Positions 1-8,223 of a stretch of 64,000 bases of DNA are shown one piece after another. The DNA comes from Flammeovirgaceae bacterium 311 (lineage in GTDB: Bacteria; Bacteroidota; Bacteroidia; Cytophagales; Cyclobacteriaceae), in assembly GCA_000597885.1 (NCBI GenBank), contig CP004371.1, positions 5,081,001 to 5,145,000 of the forward strand. Direction: 5' to 3'. The notes beneath the pieces were generated by a model. That model searched no databases, was not told where the DNA came from, and saw only the letters and a program-made list of their open reading frames with translations. Both the position numbers and the translations under genes were made by a program. Each line of letters begins with the position of its first letter. Positions within the stretch are counted from its first letter, which is position 1.

Positions 1-1179
1 AGTACACTTCAAATAATAGACATCAACAAAGAAACTCCTATCTACTTTAAAGTGGCAAATGTAGATTATACCTACCAGCCGCTGGCTACTGTTAAAATAG
101 AAGCAGGTGTTAAAGGCGCACTTTCCACTTTTAGAAATGATGTGGAAGTAAGCTACACAGAAGGCGGATTAAGGAGGGTAGATCCGGAACTGACAGTGGA
201 GGCCAAGCTTGATGAAAAAATTACTGCCGCATATGTGTCTGCAGAGTGGAGTATCAATAAAACCACGCAGCTAAATGCAGGCCTGCGGTACGAGCACACC
301 AGCACCTATATCAGCACCCAGCTGGAGCAGGGCGTTGTAGACAGGAATTTTGGTAATTTGTTCCCAAGCGTGTTCTTCAGAAAATCTTTGAGTGAGCAGA
401 CAGAGCTTTTCCTTAGCTATTCAAGAAGAATAACCAGGCCTACCTTCAACGATATGGCTCCCTTTGTTTACCTCTTAGACCTGAATACTTTTTTTTCAGG
501 AAATCCCGCCCTCAGGCCTGCTATAACAGATGGGTATAACATGAACTTCAGGATCAAACAGTCTGCGATTACGCTATCTTATAGCGATTCAAAAAATGAA
601 ATAGCTAATTTTCAGCCTGAGATCGATCCCGCTACAAAAAAACAAACATTCCGATCGCAGAACCTGGAATACCAGAAGTTATGGGGGCTGGCATTATCTG
701 TTCCCTGGACAATTACAAGGTGGTGGGAAATACAGGCAAACGCAAATGCTTACTATCGTGATTTGAAAACCACACATCTTGAAAATAATGTAACGCTAAG
801 TTTGTATAACTACAGTTTAAACCTCGTCAACAGCATAAAACTTCCCAGGAAATTTTCTTTGGAGGTGTCGGGGTTTTATGAATCAAAGATGGTTTGGGGA
901 ATGTGGCAGTTACAGCCTTTCGGTTCCCTGAATGTAGGAATTCAGAAAAAGCTGAACAACAATAATGGAACCCTAAGTTTGTCTGTGGATGATGTGTTCT
1001 ATACAAATTACTGGAAACTCGAATCCCGGATCCCGGAGGCAAATTCCCTAAGCTTCAGTATTTATGATGCTCACTTCCAAAGCCTAAGATTAACCTATGC
1101 AAGGAGCTTTGGAAACAACAAATTAAAGGATGCATCTATCAAATCAGGCTCTGAAGAAGAACGAAGGAGGGTGCAGTAA
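1..1179 (+). CDS. Outer-membrane beta-barrel protein, TonB-receptor type, 3' part only
   Basis: The reading frame is open from base 1, so the gene begins left of the window and about 392 C-terminal residues are visible. The protein is a run of amphipathic beta strands rich in aromatic residues, with a typical barrel phrase YSRRITRPTFNDMAPF (near window residues 140-156) and NPALRPAITDGYN. The tail is GSEEERRRVQ. It closely parallels the complete 814-residue receptor at 22140-24584 (YSRRIGRPSYQSLNPF, NPLLQPQFTNEFE, tail GSEEERSRIGNGG), so the two are paralogues of the outer_membrane beta-barrel family with a carboxypeptidase-regulatory N-terminus. Members sit in the outer membrane and resemble TonB-dependent receptors; the substrate cannot be told. 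The GTG at 52 is an internal codon, not the start. Confidence 0.85.
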   Translation, partial: STLQIIDINKETPIYFKVANVDYTYQPLATVKIEAGVKGALSTFRNDVEVSYTEGGLRRVDPELTVEAKLDEKITAAYVSAEWSINKTTQLNAGLRYEHTSTYISTQLEQGVVDRNFGNLFPSVFFRKSLSEQTELFLSYSRRITRPTFNDMAPFVYLLDLNTFFSGNPALRPAITDGYNMNFRIKQSAITLSYSDSKNEIANFQPEIDPATKKQTFRSQNLEYQKLWGLALSVPWTITRWWEIQANANAYYRDLKTTHLENNVTLSLYNYSLNLVNSIKLPRKFSLEVSGFYESKMVWGMWQLQPFGSLNVGIQKKLNNNNGTLSLSVDDVFYTNYWKLESRIPEANSLSFSIYDAHFQSLRLTYARSFGNNKLKDASIKSGSEEERRRVQ

Positions 1180-1225
1180 AACGATAAGCAGGTTTTGATG
1201 GATGGATGTAATTCCTTGTATATTA

Positions 1226-1514
1226 TACATGAGTCATCTCGAATTTTATTTAGAGTGAATCTTTAACAAAAAAGGCTATGGAAGAACATCCAGAGCCTTT
1301 TTTGTATTCTATGGTCTGTTTTTGCGAGGAGGACCGCCGAAGCGGCAATCTGGCATCTACACGCATAGAAGCCAGATTGCCGCGGGGCGGCCCCCGCACT
1401 CCGCTTCGCTGCGTTCGCAAAGGCTGTACTGCTAATAAAAACGGTCTCTACAGATCTGCAGAGGCCGTTTTTATAGAAATCTTAGTTACTAGAAAATTCG
1501 GGATGACTCATGTA
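1226..1514. repeat. Nested palindromic (MITE/REP-like) element
   Basis: This 289-base stretch fills most of the 404-base gap between two genes. Its ends form a near-perfect inverted repeat of about 22 bases (TACATGAGTCATC at 1226 and its complement ending at 1514, one mismatch before CGAATTTT). Inside are three more hairpins: AAAAAAGGCT/AGCCTTTTTT near 1268-1307, a 13-base perfect repeat GCGGCAATCTGGC (1342-1354) with its complement at 1371-1383 flanked by TTTGCGA/TCGCAAA arms, and AAAACGG/CCGTTTT near 1438-1473. The TTTGCGAGGAGG...GCAATCTGGC wording resembles dispersed palindromes common in Bacteroidota genomes (family knowledge). No transposase frame is present. The hairpins could also terminate the gene at 1-1179. 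Confidence 0.6.
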
Positions 1515-1583
1515 TTTTTTTTTCTGATGTATATGCCTGCTTTTTAAGCCGCTTTGGCATTCTCCCTGGTGACAGTTGATCGA

Positions 1584-2516
1584 TCAAAACATATAGCTAA
1601 TGCTGAACTGGGTGCGGCTGTTGGCGCTGGTAATGTGCTGCTCATTTTGCTGGGCCAGAGGCAGCTGCCAGGTGGCACCAGCCGCAAAATTTCGGTAGTA
1701 TGCATTCAGTCCCAGGTTACTGAAAAGGGCTCCGCCGCCGCCCTGCATCTTGTGCTGATCATGATAAGAGTCTGGTTTGGCTTTCTCGTAGTACAAACCG
1801 GCGCTGGGTAGCAGCGATATGGCCCCTGCTTTATGCCAGTAAAAGAGGTTGGTAGATCCACTGTAACGGTAGCCAAACTGGTACCTATTTTTGCCTTCGC
1901 CATTAAAACGATAGGTAAAATCGGTACTAAGGCCTGTTTGTTTGTACCGAACGGTATACAAGGCGTTTAGCAAAACATCTACACTACCGCTGCCGGCCTG
2001 CATATGGGCAGGAAGTACTTCATCATTATGCCTGGCACCATAAGCGCCTGTAGGCAATTTTGCCCCTCCACCCACCTGCAAAGTATGTTTAAAGGTGTGG
2101 CCTGCGCTGTCTCCTGTATTAATCAGGCTGTAGTTTGCCATCAGGCTAATATCGCCCAGCCCCTGTTGGTGAATGCTGCTGCCGTTTGTAGTCTGCCTGT
2201 TCATGACATAAGGCACAAAAGCAAACAGCTGGATGCGGCGGGTGGGGTAGAAGCGGCCCCAGGCTTCCATGGTGCTGTACTGCTCTTCGGTAATAACAGA
2301 ATGGGTGTGAGGCATGCCATTCATCATATGGGTGTGGGTGCCGGTAAGGGTGTAGCTGCGGGTATTGTAGCGCATGCCAACAAAATGTTTGTTGAACTGG
2401 GGCAGAATACCCATGTAATTTCCGCCCATGGTGCAGCCTTTATCACAGGCCTGTGTAGTAAATCCGCCAAACAGAAGGCCCAGCAGCAGCGCAGTGACCA
2501 CAAATATATTTTTCAT
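1584..2516 (-). CDS. Putative outer-membrane protein with His-rich segment, nos-associated
   Basis: 310 residues with a clear signal peptide (MKNIFVVTALLLGLLFGG...TQA). After cleavage the sequence begins with CDKGCTMGG and has a Met/His-rich stretch THTHMMNGMPHTHS near residues 60-74, which suggests metal (copper) contact. The rest alternates short beta strands and ends in TQFSISYMF, a C-terminal aromatic residue typical of outer-membrane barrels. I do not recognise a named family with certainty; it resembles Bacteroidota transporter-like barrel proteins found next to metal-handling genes. It is on the minus strand after the small Cys protein at 2621 and divergent from the nos genes, so a role in copper supply for NosZ is plausible but only inferred. 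Confidence 0.6.
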   Translation of the reverse strand: MKNIFVVTALLLGLLFGGFTTQACDKGCTMGGNYMGILPQFNKHFVGMRYNTRSYTLTGTHTHMMNGMPHTHSVITEEQYSTMEAWGRFYPTRRIQLFAFVPYVMNRQTTNGSSIHQQGLGDISLMANYSLINTGDSAGHTFKHTLQVGGGAKLPTGAYGARHNDEVLPAHMQAGSGSVDVLLNALYTVRYKQTGLSTDFTYRFNGEGKNRYQFGYRYSGSTNLFYWHKAGAISLLPSAGLYYEKAKPDSYHDQHKMQGGGGALFSNLGLNAYYRNFAAGATWQLPLAQQNEQHITSANSRTQFSISYMF

Positions 2517-2620
2517 GATTAGTTCTTTTTATGAGTGATTCTTTTTGAAGCGCCTGTGGCGCATAGGTGCATAGCCCGGTATAGGGGCAATGCTTGCCGG
2601 AGCAGGCAGCAAGCCTGTAC

Positions 2621-3004
2621 TTAGGCCTCCTGCCTGGGCGGGTGAAAGAAATCCGTGCCCAGCGGGCTAATGTAAAAAGAACCATAAGCCGAAAAAAACT
2701 GAATCAGCACCACGGGTGGAATGTCTAGCGACAGGGAGGAGAACTTCTGATACATCCATACTACTTCTGCATTTACTTTCAGCTGCTTGCTTTTTCCCGA
2801 CGCTGTATTCTCATCCAGCTGCTTTGCCTGTTTTTGCAGGTGACAACTGCCCTCACATGCCAGCTGGAGGTTCTGTTTATTCACGCAGAACTGCTTTGTG
2901 ATGTACGCCTTGTTTAAGCTGTAATGCATCACCAGTAGGCTGTTACCCCCAATCTGGAGGAGCAGGCTTACAATTACCAGGTACAGGTAAAAAGGCTGTT
3001 TCAT
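2621..3004 (-). CDS. Small membrane-anchored protein with FCVN...C.GSC motif
   Basis: 127 residues from the ATG at 3004, chosen because it gives an N-terminus MKQPFYLYLVIVSLLLQIGGN with one hydrophobic segment; a TTG at 3040 with AGGGG upstream would add 12 residues and cannot be excluded. The segment FCVNKQNLQLACEGSCHLQKQ carries three cysteines. This pattern occurs in short Bacteroidota proteins near copper or heavy-metal genes (recollection of the family, unnamed). It precedes the putative His-rich barrel protein in the same direction and is divergent from the nos operon, sharing its control region. Function unknown; metal binding is an inference. Confidence 0.55.
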   Translation of the reverse strand: MKQPFYLYLVIVSLLLQIGGNSLLVMHYSLNKAYITKQFCVNKQNLQLACEGSCHLQKQAKQLDENTASGKSKQLKVNAEVVWMYQKFSSLSLDIPPVVLIQFFSAYGSFYISPLGTDFFHPPRQEA

Positions 3005-3066
3005 GGCAACAGAGGCATTGTCTGCCTTTTGATAGCTCAAAGTTCCCCTATACCTATATGATAAAA

Positions 3067-3082
3067 CATGATATAAATCATG
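3067..3082. promoter_or_regulatory. Fnr/Crp-like palindrome upstream of the nos genes
   Basis: CATGATATAAATCATG is a perfect palindrome with a TGAT-N4-ATCA core, close to the Fnr consensus TTGAT-N4-ATCAA. Its centre is about 64 bases before the start point predicted from the TAGTTTTG box at 3126, a class I activator distance. It lies between the minus-strand gene at 2621-3004 and the nos cytochrome gene. The binding protein is not in the window. Confidence 0.5.
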
Positions 3083-3125
3083 AATAAAAGAGATAAATGT
3101 CTTTTTTTCTACTAAGTCCCTGAGC

Positions 3126-3133
3126 TAGTTTTG
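3126..3133 (+). promoter_or_regulatory. Bacteroidota -7 box for the nos operon
   Basis: TAGTTTTG matches the Bacteroidota -7 consensus TAnnTTTG exactly. At the -33 position (about 3102) there is only a T-run, not a clean TTTG, which would fit a promoter needing an activator at the 3067 palindrome. The first gene begins 49 bases downstream. Confidence 0.45.
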
Positions 3134-3181
3134 TAACAGACATCAGGGTGAAACTGCCCAAAACGCTAAACAATAAACTAT

Positions 3182-3700
3182 ATGAAAACGGCAAGGAAAA
3201 ATCCGGCTTCAGAAAATAACAGAAAAAGCATCTACCGCCTGAGCAGTTTAATGCTGCTGGCCCTGGGCTGCTTTTTTGTTATGAGCTGCTCTTCCGGAAG
3301 CGACAAAAAAGCAGAAGCAAGCACCACAGGTACATCAACCGAGGAAGCAACTCCTGTTGATGATGGCAAAGGCATTGGCCCGGTGAAGAATGTAAATCTT
3401 GGAGAACTTGACCCTGCGCTGGCAGCTAAAGGACAGGAGCTTTTTGATAACAAATGCTCTGCCTGCCACCGCACAGATAACACAAAGGTAGTGGGGCCAG
3501 GCCTTGCAGGTGTAACAGAACGCCGCCAGCCCGAGTGGATCATGAACATGATCATCAATCCTGAAGAGATGACCAAGAAGGATCCTACCGCTAAAAAGCT
3601 GCTGGCCGAGCACTTAACGCAAATGACTAACCAGAATGTGACCGAGCAGGATGCCCGTGCCATGCTGGAATACTTCCGCCAACTCGATACCACTAATTAA
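3182..3700 (+). CDS. c-type cytochrome lipoprotein of the nos cluster
   Basis: 172 residues. A signal peptide ends in the lipobox VMSC (Cys36), so the protein should be a lipid-anchored periplasmic cytochrome. One haem c site, CSACH (Cys92, Cys95, His96), is followed by VVGPGLAGV, and a likely axial Met lies in HLTQMTN (Met148). A Ser/Thr/Glu-rich linker follows the lipid anchor. It is the first gene of the nos block, 28 bases before nosZ. Small cytochromes of this kind precede clade II nosZ in several Bacteroidota clusters and probably pass electrons from the menaquinone pool to NosZ; the direct-donor role is inferred from position. Confidence 0.85.
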   Translation: MKTARKNPASENNRKSIYRLSSLMLLALGCFFVMSCSSGSDKKAEASTTGTSTEEATPVDDGKGIGPVKNVNLGELDPALAAKGQELFDNKCSACHRTDNTKVVGPGLAGVTERRQPEWIMNMIINPEEMTKKDPTAKKLLAEHLTQMTNQNVTEQDARAMLEYFRQLDTTN

Positions 3701-3728
3701 TATAAGCAACAAATTAAATCTTATTGCT

Positions 3729-5741
3729 ATGAAAGCAATACAATCCCTTAAACAACACGCACCGAAAGCTGCTTTGCTGATGGCAATGGCGGCAGTGCCC
3801 TTCCTGCAGAGCTGCAATACCGGAGATGTAAACACCGCACAGGCATCTTTGATGAGCAGCGATGCAGCTTCCAAAGTATATGTAGAGCCAGGTAAGCATG
3901 ATGAGCTGTATGCTTTCTTATCGGGTGGCTACAATGGCCAGGTATCCGTTTACGGTGTGCCTTCCGGTCGCCTGCTGAAAATCATACCTGTATTTACACA
4001 GCATGCTGAAAATGGCTATGGCTATTCAGAAGAATCTAAAGCCATGCTGAGCACATCTTTTGGTCAGGTGCCCTGGGACGATTTGCATCACCCCAAGCTC
4101 TCTCGTACCGATGGCATGACTGATGGCCGCTGGCTGTTTGTTAACGCCAATAATACCCCTCGTGTAGCACGTATCGACCTGAAAACTTTTGAAACTGCTG
4201 AAATCCTCGAAATCCCAAACAGCGCCGGTAACCACTGCTCTCCATACCCAACCAACAACAACGAGTATGTAGTAGCCGGTACCCGCTTCAGCGTTCCCAT
4301 CAACGAAGACGGCTCACCAAATGAGGAATCTCTGGAGAATTATGGCGAAAAATTCAAAGGTTCACTTTCTTTCATTAAAGTAGACAAAGAAACAGGCGAT
4401 ATGAACCTGGACTTCCAAATCCTGATGCCTGGTTTTGACTATGACCTCGCCAACGGTGGCAAAGGCCCATCAAACGACTGGCTTTTCTTTACTACCTATA
4501 ATACCGAGAGAGCTGGTACCCTGAAAGAGATCGGTGCTTCTCAGTACGACAAGGACTTCCTGGCAGCCATTAACTGGAAACTGGCTGAGAAATATGTGAA
4601 AGAAGGCAAGGCCAAAGAAATGCCTGCTAACTACCACCATAACAAGCTGGATAAGAGCAGCCACATTGCCAAATCAGAGGTGAAGAAAACCGTAAGGTTC
4701 CTGGATCCTGCAGATTGCCCCGGCATGGTTTACCTGATCCCTGTGCCTAAATCTCCACACGGTATCGACGTAGATCCCAGCGGTGAGTTCATGGTAGTAA
4801 GTGGTAAGCTTGCCTCTGTAATTCCTGTGCATTCTTTCTCTAAAATGAAAAAAGCTATTGAAAATAAAGATTTCGATGGCGACATCAAGGGTATTCCGGT
4901 GCTGAAATATGAATCAGTGCTTGCTGCTGAAGTGAAAGAGCCAGGACTTGGGCCATTGCACACAGAGTTTGATGGTAAAGGCAACGCATACACTTCTATG
5001 TTTGTATCTTCTGAAGTAGTGAAGTGGAGCCTGAATGACTTTACTGTTAAAGACAGAATTCCAGTATATTATTCAGTAGGTCACCTGGTAATTCCCGGAG
5101 GTGATACAAAAGAACCTTATGGCAAATACCTGATCGCCATGAACAAGATTACCAAAGACCGCTACCTGCCTACCGGACCTGAGCTTGCTCACTCTGCACA
5201 GCTCATCGACATCAGCGGCGAAAAAATGAAACTGCTGCTTGACTTCCCAACCGTGGCAGAACCGCACTACGCCCAGGTAATTCCTGCCGAGAAAGTGGCA
5301 CCTAACAGTGTGAAGTTCTATAAGCTGGAAGATAACACCCACCCTCATAAGGCAAGTAAAGAATCAGAAGCCAGGGTTGAGAAAAACGGCAACGTAGTAC
5401 GGGTGTACCAAACAGCCATCCGCAGCCACATGACGCCAGATAACATCGAAGGCATCAACGTAGGCGACACCGTTTACTTCCACGTAACCAACCTGGAGCA
5501 AGACTGGGACGTACCTCATGGCTTTGCCATCATGGGCGCTAACAACGCCGAGCTGCTGATCATGCCGGGTGCAACCCAAACCCTGAAGTGGGTGCCAACC
5601 AGACCCGGTATATTCCCGATGTACTGTACCGACTTCTGCTCTGCGCTACACCAGGAAATGCAGGGATATGTGCGGGTATCTCCAAAAGGTGTGAAAACTC
5701 CTCTGAAATTCTGGACTGGCAAGCAAAAGCCGGCACTGTAA
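3729..5741 (+). CDS. nosZ: Nitrous oxide reductase, clade II, lipoprotein type
   Basis: 670 residues from the ATG at 3729; an upstream ATG in frame would lie inside the cytochrome gene and disrupt the signal peptide. The N-terminus is a Sec/lipoprotein signal (PFLQSC, Cys29) without a twin-arginine motif, the hallmark of clade II NosZ. The seven-bladed propeller carries CuZ histidines such as DDLHHP (His120, His121), SPHGIDVDPSGEF, LGPLHTEFDGKG, VGHLVIPGG and VAEPHYAQV. The C-terminal cupredoxin domain has DVPHGF and the CuA motif CTDFCSALHQEM (Cys633, Cys637, His641, Met644). It reduces N2O to N2 in the periplasm with two electrons. No nosR lies in this window, as is usual for clade II clusters. 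Confidence 0.97.
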   Translation: MKAIQSLKQHAPKAALLMAMAAVPFLQSCNTGDVNTAQASLMSSDAASKVYVEPGKHDELYAFLSGGYNGQVSVYGVPSGRLLKIIPVFTQHAENGYGYSEESKAMLSTSFGQVPWDDLHHPKLSRTDGMTDGRWLFVNANNTPRVARIDLKTFETAEILEIPNSAGNHCSPYPTNNNEYVVAGTRFSVPINEDGSPNEESLENYGEKFKGSLSFIKVDKETGDMNLDFQILMPGFDYDLANGGKGPSNDWLFFTTYNTERAGTLKEIGASQYDKDFLAAINWKLAEKYVKEGKAKEMPANYHHNKLDKSSHIAKSEVKKTVRFLDPADCPGMVYLIPVPKSPHGIDVDPSGEFMVVSGKLASVIPVHSFSKMKKAIENKDFDGDIKGIPVLKYESVLAAEVKEPGLGPLHTEFDGKGNAYTSMFVSSEVVKWSLNDFTVKDRIPVYYSVGHLVIPGGDTKEPYGKYLIAMNKITKDRYLPTGPELAHSAQLIDISGEKMKLLLDFPTVAEPHYAQVIPAEKVAPNSVKFYKLEDNTHPHKASKESEARVEKNGNVVRVYQTAIRSHMTPDNIEGINVGDTVYFHVTNLEQDWDVPHGFAIMGANNAELLIMPGATQTLKWVPTRPGIFPMYCTDFCSALHQEMQGYVRVSPKGVKTPLKFWTGKQKPAL

Positions 5742-5757
5742 CAAGAGCAATAATAAA

Positions 5758-5792
5758 GCAGGAGGGGTTTAAGCCACCGCTCCTGCCTTTTT
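5758..5792 (+). terminator. Hairpin terminator after nosZ
   Basis: GCAGGAG (5758-5764) pairs with CTCCTGC (5780-5786) and is followed by CTTTTTCTC. Sitting between nosZ and the accessory genes, it would reduce read-through and make nosZ transcripts more abundant than those for nosL to nosY. Confidence 0.6.
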
Positions 5793-5826
5793 CTCCCTTA
5801 TTATCTACCATTTAAATTTTAGCGCC

Positions 5827-6894
5827 ATGAGCCAATTTTCAAGAATCTTATTACTGCTGGGGGCGCTGTCCATGAGTCTGCTTTTCTTCTTCCCCATGTG
5901 GAAGATCTATCTGCAGGCCCCTCAGTACCCTGAAGGCCTGGAAATGCATATCTGGGTTAACAAAATTGCAGGTAATACCGAATATACCCTGCAGAACTTT
6001 AACATCCTGAACCACTACATCGGCATGAAGCCAATAGAGGAATCTTCCTTTAAAGAGCTGGAAATTATGCCCCTGGTTGTCTATGGATTAATGGTTACAG
6101 GACTGCTGGTAGCCTTCTTCAAAAATAAATATTTACTGGCCGGCTGGCTGGGCCTCTTAGTGATTGCGGGCACTGCCGGTCTTATAGACTTTTACCTCTG
6201 GCTGGTAGATTTTGGCACCAACCTGGATCCGCATGCACCTATCAAAATACCGGGAATGGCCTACATTCCCCCACTGATCGGTCCAAAGCAGCTGCTTAAT
6301 TTCCATGCCCTATCACTGCCGGCGCTGGGTAGCCTGGGACTGGCCATTCCTATGGTTTTAGCGGCCTTTGCCGTGTATATAGAGTTCTTTTCCGGAAAGA
6401 AGCTTAGGCTGAAGCCAACTGGGACTGCCAAACGTTTTTCTTATGGTATTGGCTTGGGCCTCCTGCTGGGTTTGGGCAGCTTAACCGGCTGCAGCCCCGA
6501 GCCTCAGCCCATTGCCTATGGCCAGGTAGGCTGTGAGCATTGCAAAATGACGATCAGCGACAACCGCTACGGTGCTGAAATTGTAACAAAGACGGGCAAG
6601 GCTTTTTTCTTCGATTCTATTGAATGCATGGCAGATTACCTCCATCAGCAGGAGGGTTTGCAGGAAAAAGTAGCCATGCTGCTGGTAACGGACTTTAACC
6701 AGCCTGAAACGTTGGTTGCAGCAGATCAGGTTCTTTACCTGCAGAGCGAAAAGCTGCCCAGCCCCATGGGCATGTACCTAACGGCTATTTCATCACCAAC
6801 AGTCGCTGAAGACTTTCAGCAAACCTACGAGGGCAGGTTATTAAACTGGTCTGAAGTACTGCAAGCTGTTAAGAATCATGAAAAGCTATATTAG
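5827..6894 (+). CDS. nosL: Membrane domain fused to NosL copper-chaperone domain
   Basis: 355 residues in two parts. Residues 1-190 form an integral membrane region with segments near 5-25, 80-98, 103-127 and 160-188. Residues 205-355 are NosL-like: a hydrophobic stretch GIGLGLLLGLGSLTGC (Cys222) that looks like a buried lipoprotein signal, then VGCEHCKM (Cys236, Cys239, Met241), FFFDSIECMADY and PMGMYLTA. NosL binds Cu(I) and helps build the copper centres of NosZ. No Met codon lies just before the LTGC segment, so a separate NosL start is not obvious. In related clusters the membrane protein and NosL are, to my knowledge, usually separate genes. The 3' end overlaps nosD by 17 bases, so translation is probably coupled. 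Confidence 0.85.
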   Translation: MSQFSRILLLLGALSMSLLFFFPMWKIYLQAPQYPEGLEMHIWVNKIAGNTEYTLQNFNILNHYIGMKPIEESSFKELEIMPLVVYGLMVTGLLVAFFKNKYLLAGWLGLLVIAGTAGLIDFYLWLVDFGTNLDPHAPIKIPGMAYIPPLIGPKQLLNFHALSLPALGSLGLAIPMVLAAFAVYIEFFSGKKLRLKPTGTAKRFSYGIGLGLLLGLGSLTGCSPEPQPIAYGQVGCEHCKMTISDNRYGAEIVTKTGKAFFFDSIECMADYLHQQEGLQEKVAMLLVTDFNQPETLVAADQVLYLQSEKLPSPMGMYLTAISSPTVAEDFQQTYEGRLLNWSEVLQAVKNHEKLY

Positions 6895-8131
6895 ACCAAT
6901 CTGTCTGCTTTTGGCTAGCCTGCTGCTCTGGCTTTTACCAGTTCAGTCGGTCGGCGCTGCAGACCTGCCCGTAGGACCAGACAACCGTTATAAAACAATT
7001 ACCGCCGCTGTAGCAGCTGCTAAGCCCGGAGATCGGGTACTGGTGCAGCAGGGCGTGTACCAGGAGCGTAACATCCTTATTGATAAACCTATCAGCCTGA
7101 TTGGAATCAACAATCCTGTGATAGATGGAAACATGAAGGGTGAGATCCTGACCATTCACAGCAGCAGGGTACTGGTAAAAGGCTTTACGTTTAAAAACGT
7201 GGAGGTAAGCTACACAAAAGATTTTGCTGCCATCAAAGTAGTAGAAAGTAACTATGTAAAAATTGAAGATAACACCATACTGAATGCCTATTTCGGTATT
7301 TATCTTCAAAGGTCCGATAGCTGCAGCATCACCAATAATGTGGTAAGGGGAGAAGGCAAAACAGAGACATCTTCCGGCAATGCCATTCATCTCTGGTACT
7401 GTGACCTTGCCAGGATCGAGAGAAATAATGTGTCCGGCCACCGCGATGGTATTTACCTGGAGTTTGTAAAGCAAAGCACAGCAAATAACAACATCAGCGA
7501 AAACAACCTTCGCTACGGGCTGCACTTTATGTTCTCCGATGGCAACATCTACCGCTACAACACCTTCAGGAAAAATGGGGCCGGTGTGGCGGTAATGTAT
7601 ACCAAAAACATCATTATGGAGCATAACCGCTTTGAGCAAAACTGGGGCAGCGCTGCCTATGGCCTGCTGCTAAAGGAAATCAGCCGAAGCACCATTGCCT
7701 ATAATACTTTCACCAGGAATACCACCGGTATCTACATGGAAGGATCATCCAAACTTGATATCCTGAAAAATGAATTCAATGGAAATGGCTGGGCTGTGCG
7801 CCTGCTCTCCAGCTGTGCAGAGGATACTTTCAGACTAAATAATTTTATCGGCAATACCTTCGATGTTGCCACTAATGGCAATATTCAGCTCAACCACTTT
7901 TCTGGCAACTACTGGGATAAATACCAGGGTTACGACCTTGATAAAGATAAGGTAGGCGATGTGCCCTACCGCCCGGTGAGCCTGTACTCTATGGTGGTGG
8001 AAAAAGTGCCCTCCTCCATTATGTTCATGAGGAGCTTTATTGTGGACCTGATGGACGCCGTGGAAAAAGTATTTCCCGCTTTTACTCCTGAAAAGCTGAT
8101 GGACGATAAACCATCAATGGTAAAGTTGTAA
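6878..8131 (+). CDS. nosD: NosD, periplasmic beta-helix accessory protein
   Basis: 417 residues with a signal peptide (MKSYIRPICLLLASLLLWLLPVQS...). From about residue 40 to 350 it is a right-handed beta helix of the CASH/NosD type, seen as repeated short turns such as NYVKIEDNTILNAYFGIYL, NGAGVAVMY and NSTGIYMEG-like units, ending in GNYWDKYQGYDLDKDKVGDVPYRP, a strong NosD signature. NosD works with the NosFY transporter to mature the CuZ centre of NosZ, probably by supplying sulfide and/or copper. The start overlaps the end of the nosL fusion gene. Confidence 0.93.
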   Translation: MKSYIRPICLLLASLLLWLLPVQSVGAADLPVGPDNRYKTITAAVAAAKPGDRVLVQQGVYQERNILIDKPISLIGINNPVIDGNMKGEILTIHSSRVLVKGFTFKNVEVSYTKDFAAIKVVESNYVKIEDNTILNAYFGIYLQRSDSCSITNNVVRGEGKTETSSGNAIHLWYCDLARIERNNVSGHRDGIYLEFVKQSTANNNISENNLRYGLHFMFSDGNIYRYNTFRKNGAGVAVMYTKNIIMEHNRFEQNWGSAAYGLLLKEISRSTIAYNTFTRNTTGIYMEGSSKLDILKNEFNGNGWAVRLLSSCAEDTFRLNNFIGNTFDVATNGNIQLNHFSGNYWDKYQGYDLDKDKVGDVPYRPVSLYSMVVEKVPSSIMFMRSFIVDLMDAVEKVFPAFTPEKLMDDKPSMVKL

Positions 8132-8183
8132 AGCAATAGGTCGACTGTACTATTTCTGGGGTTATCTTTAAGAAATGATATAA

Positions 8184-8199
8184 TAGGACGATAGTCCTA
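8184..8199. promoter_or_regulatory. Small inverted repeat before nosF
   Basis: TAGGAC GATA GTCCTA is a perfect 6-base inverted repeat in the 92-base gap between nosD and nosF, 25 bases before the nosF start. It could be an RNA hairpin that sets nosF expression or an operator; there is no T-run for termination. Confidence 0.3.
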
Positions 8200-8223
8200 A
8201 ATGGAATTTCAAATCGGAATCAA

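Noticed and set aside
6935..7639. 234-codon minus-strand frame over nosD
   Set aside because: Shadow caused by the repetitive beta-helix coding; no independent signals.
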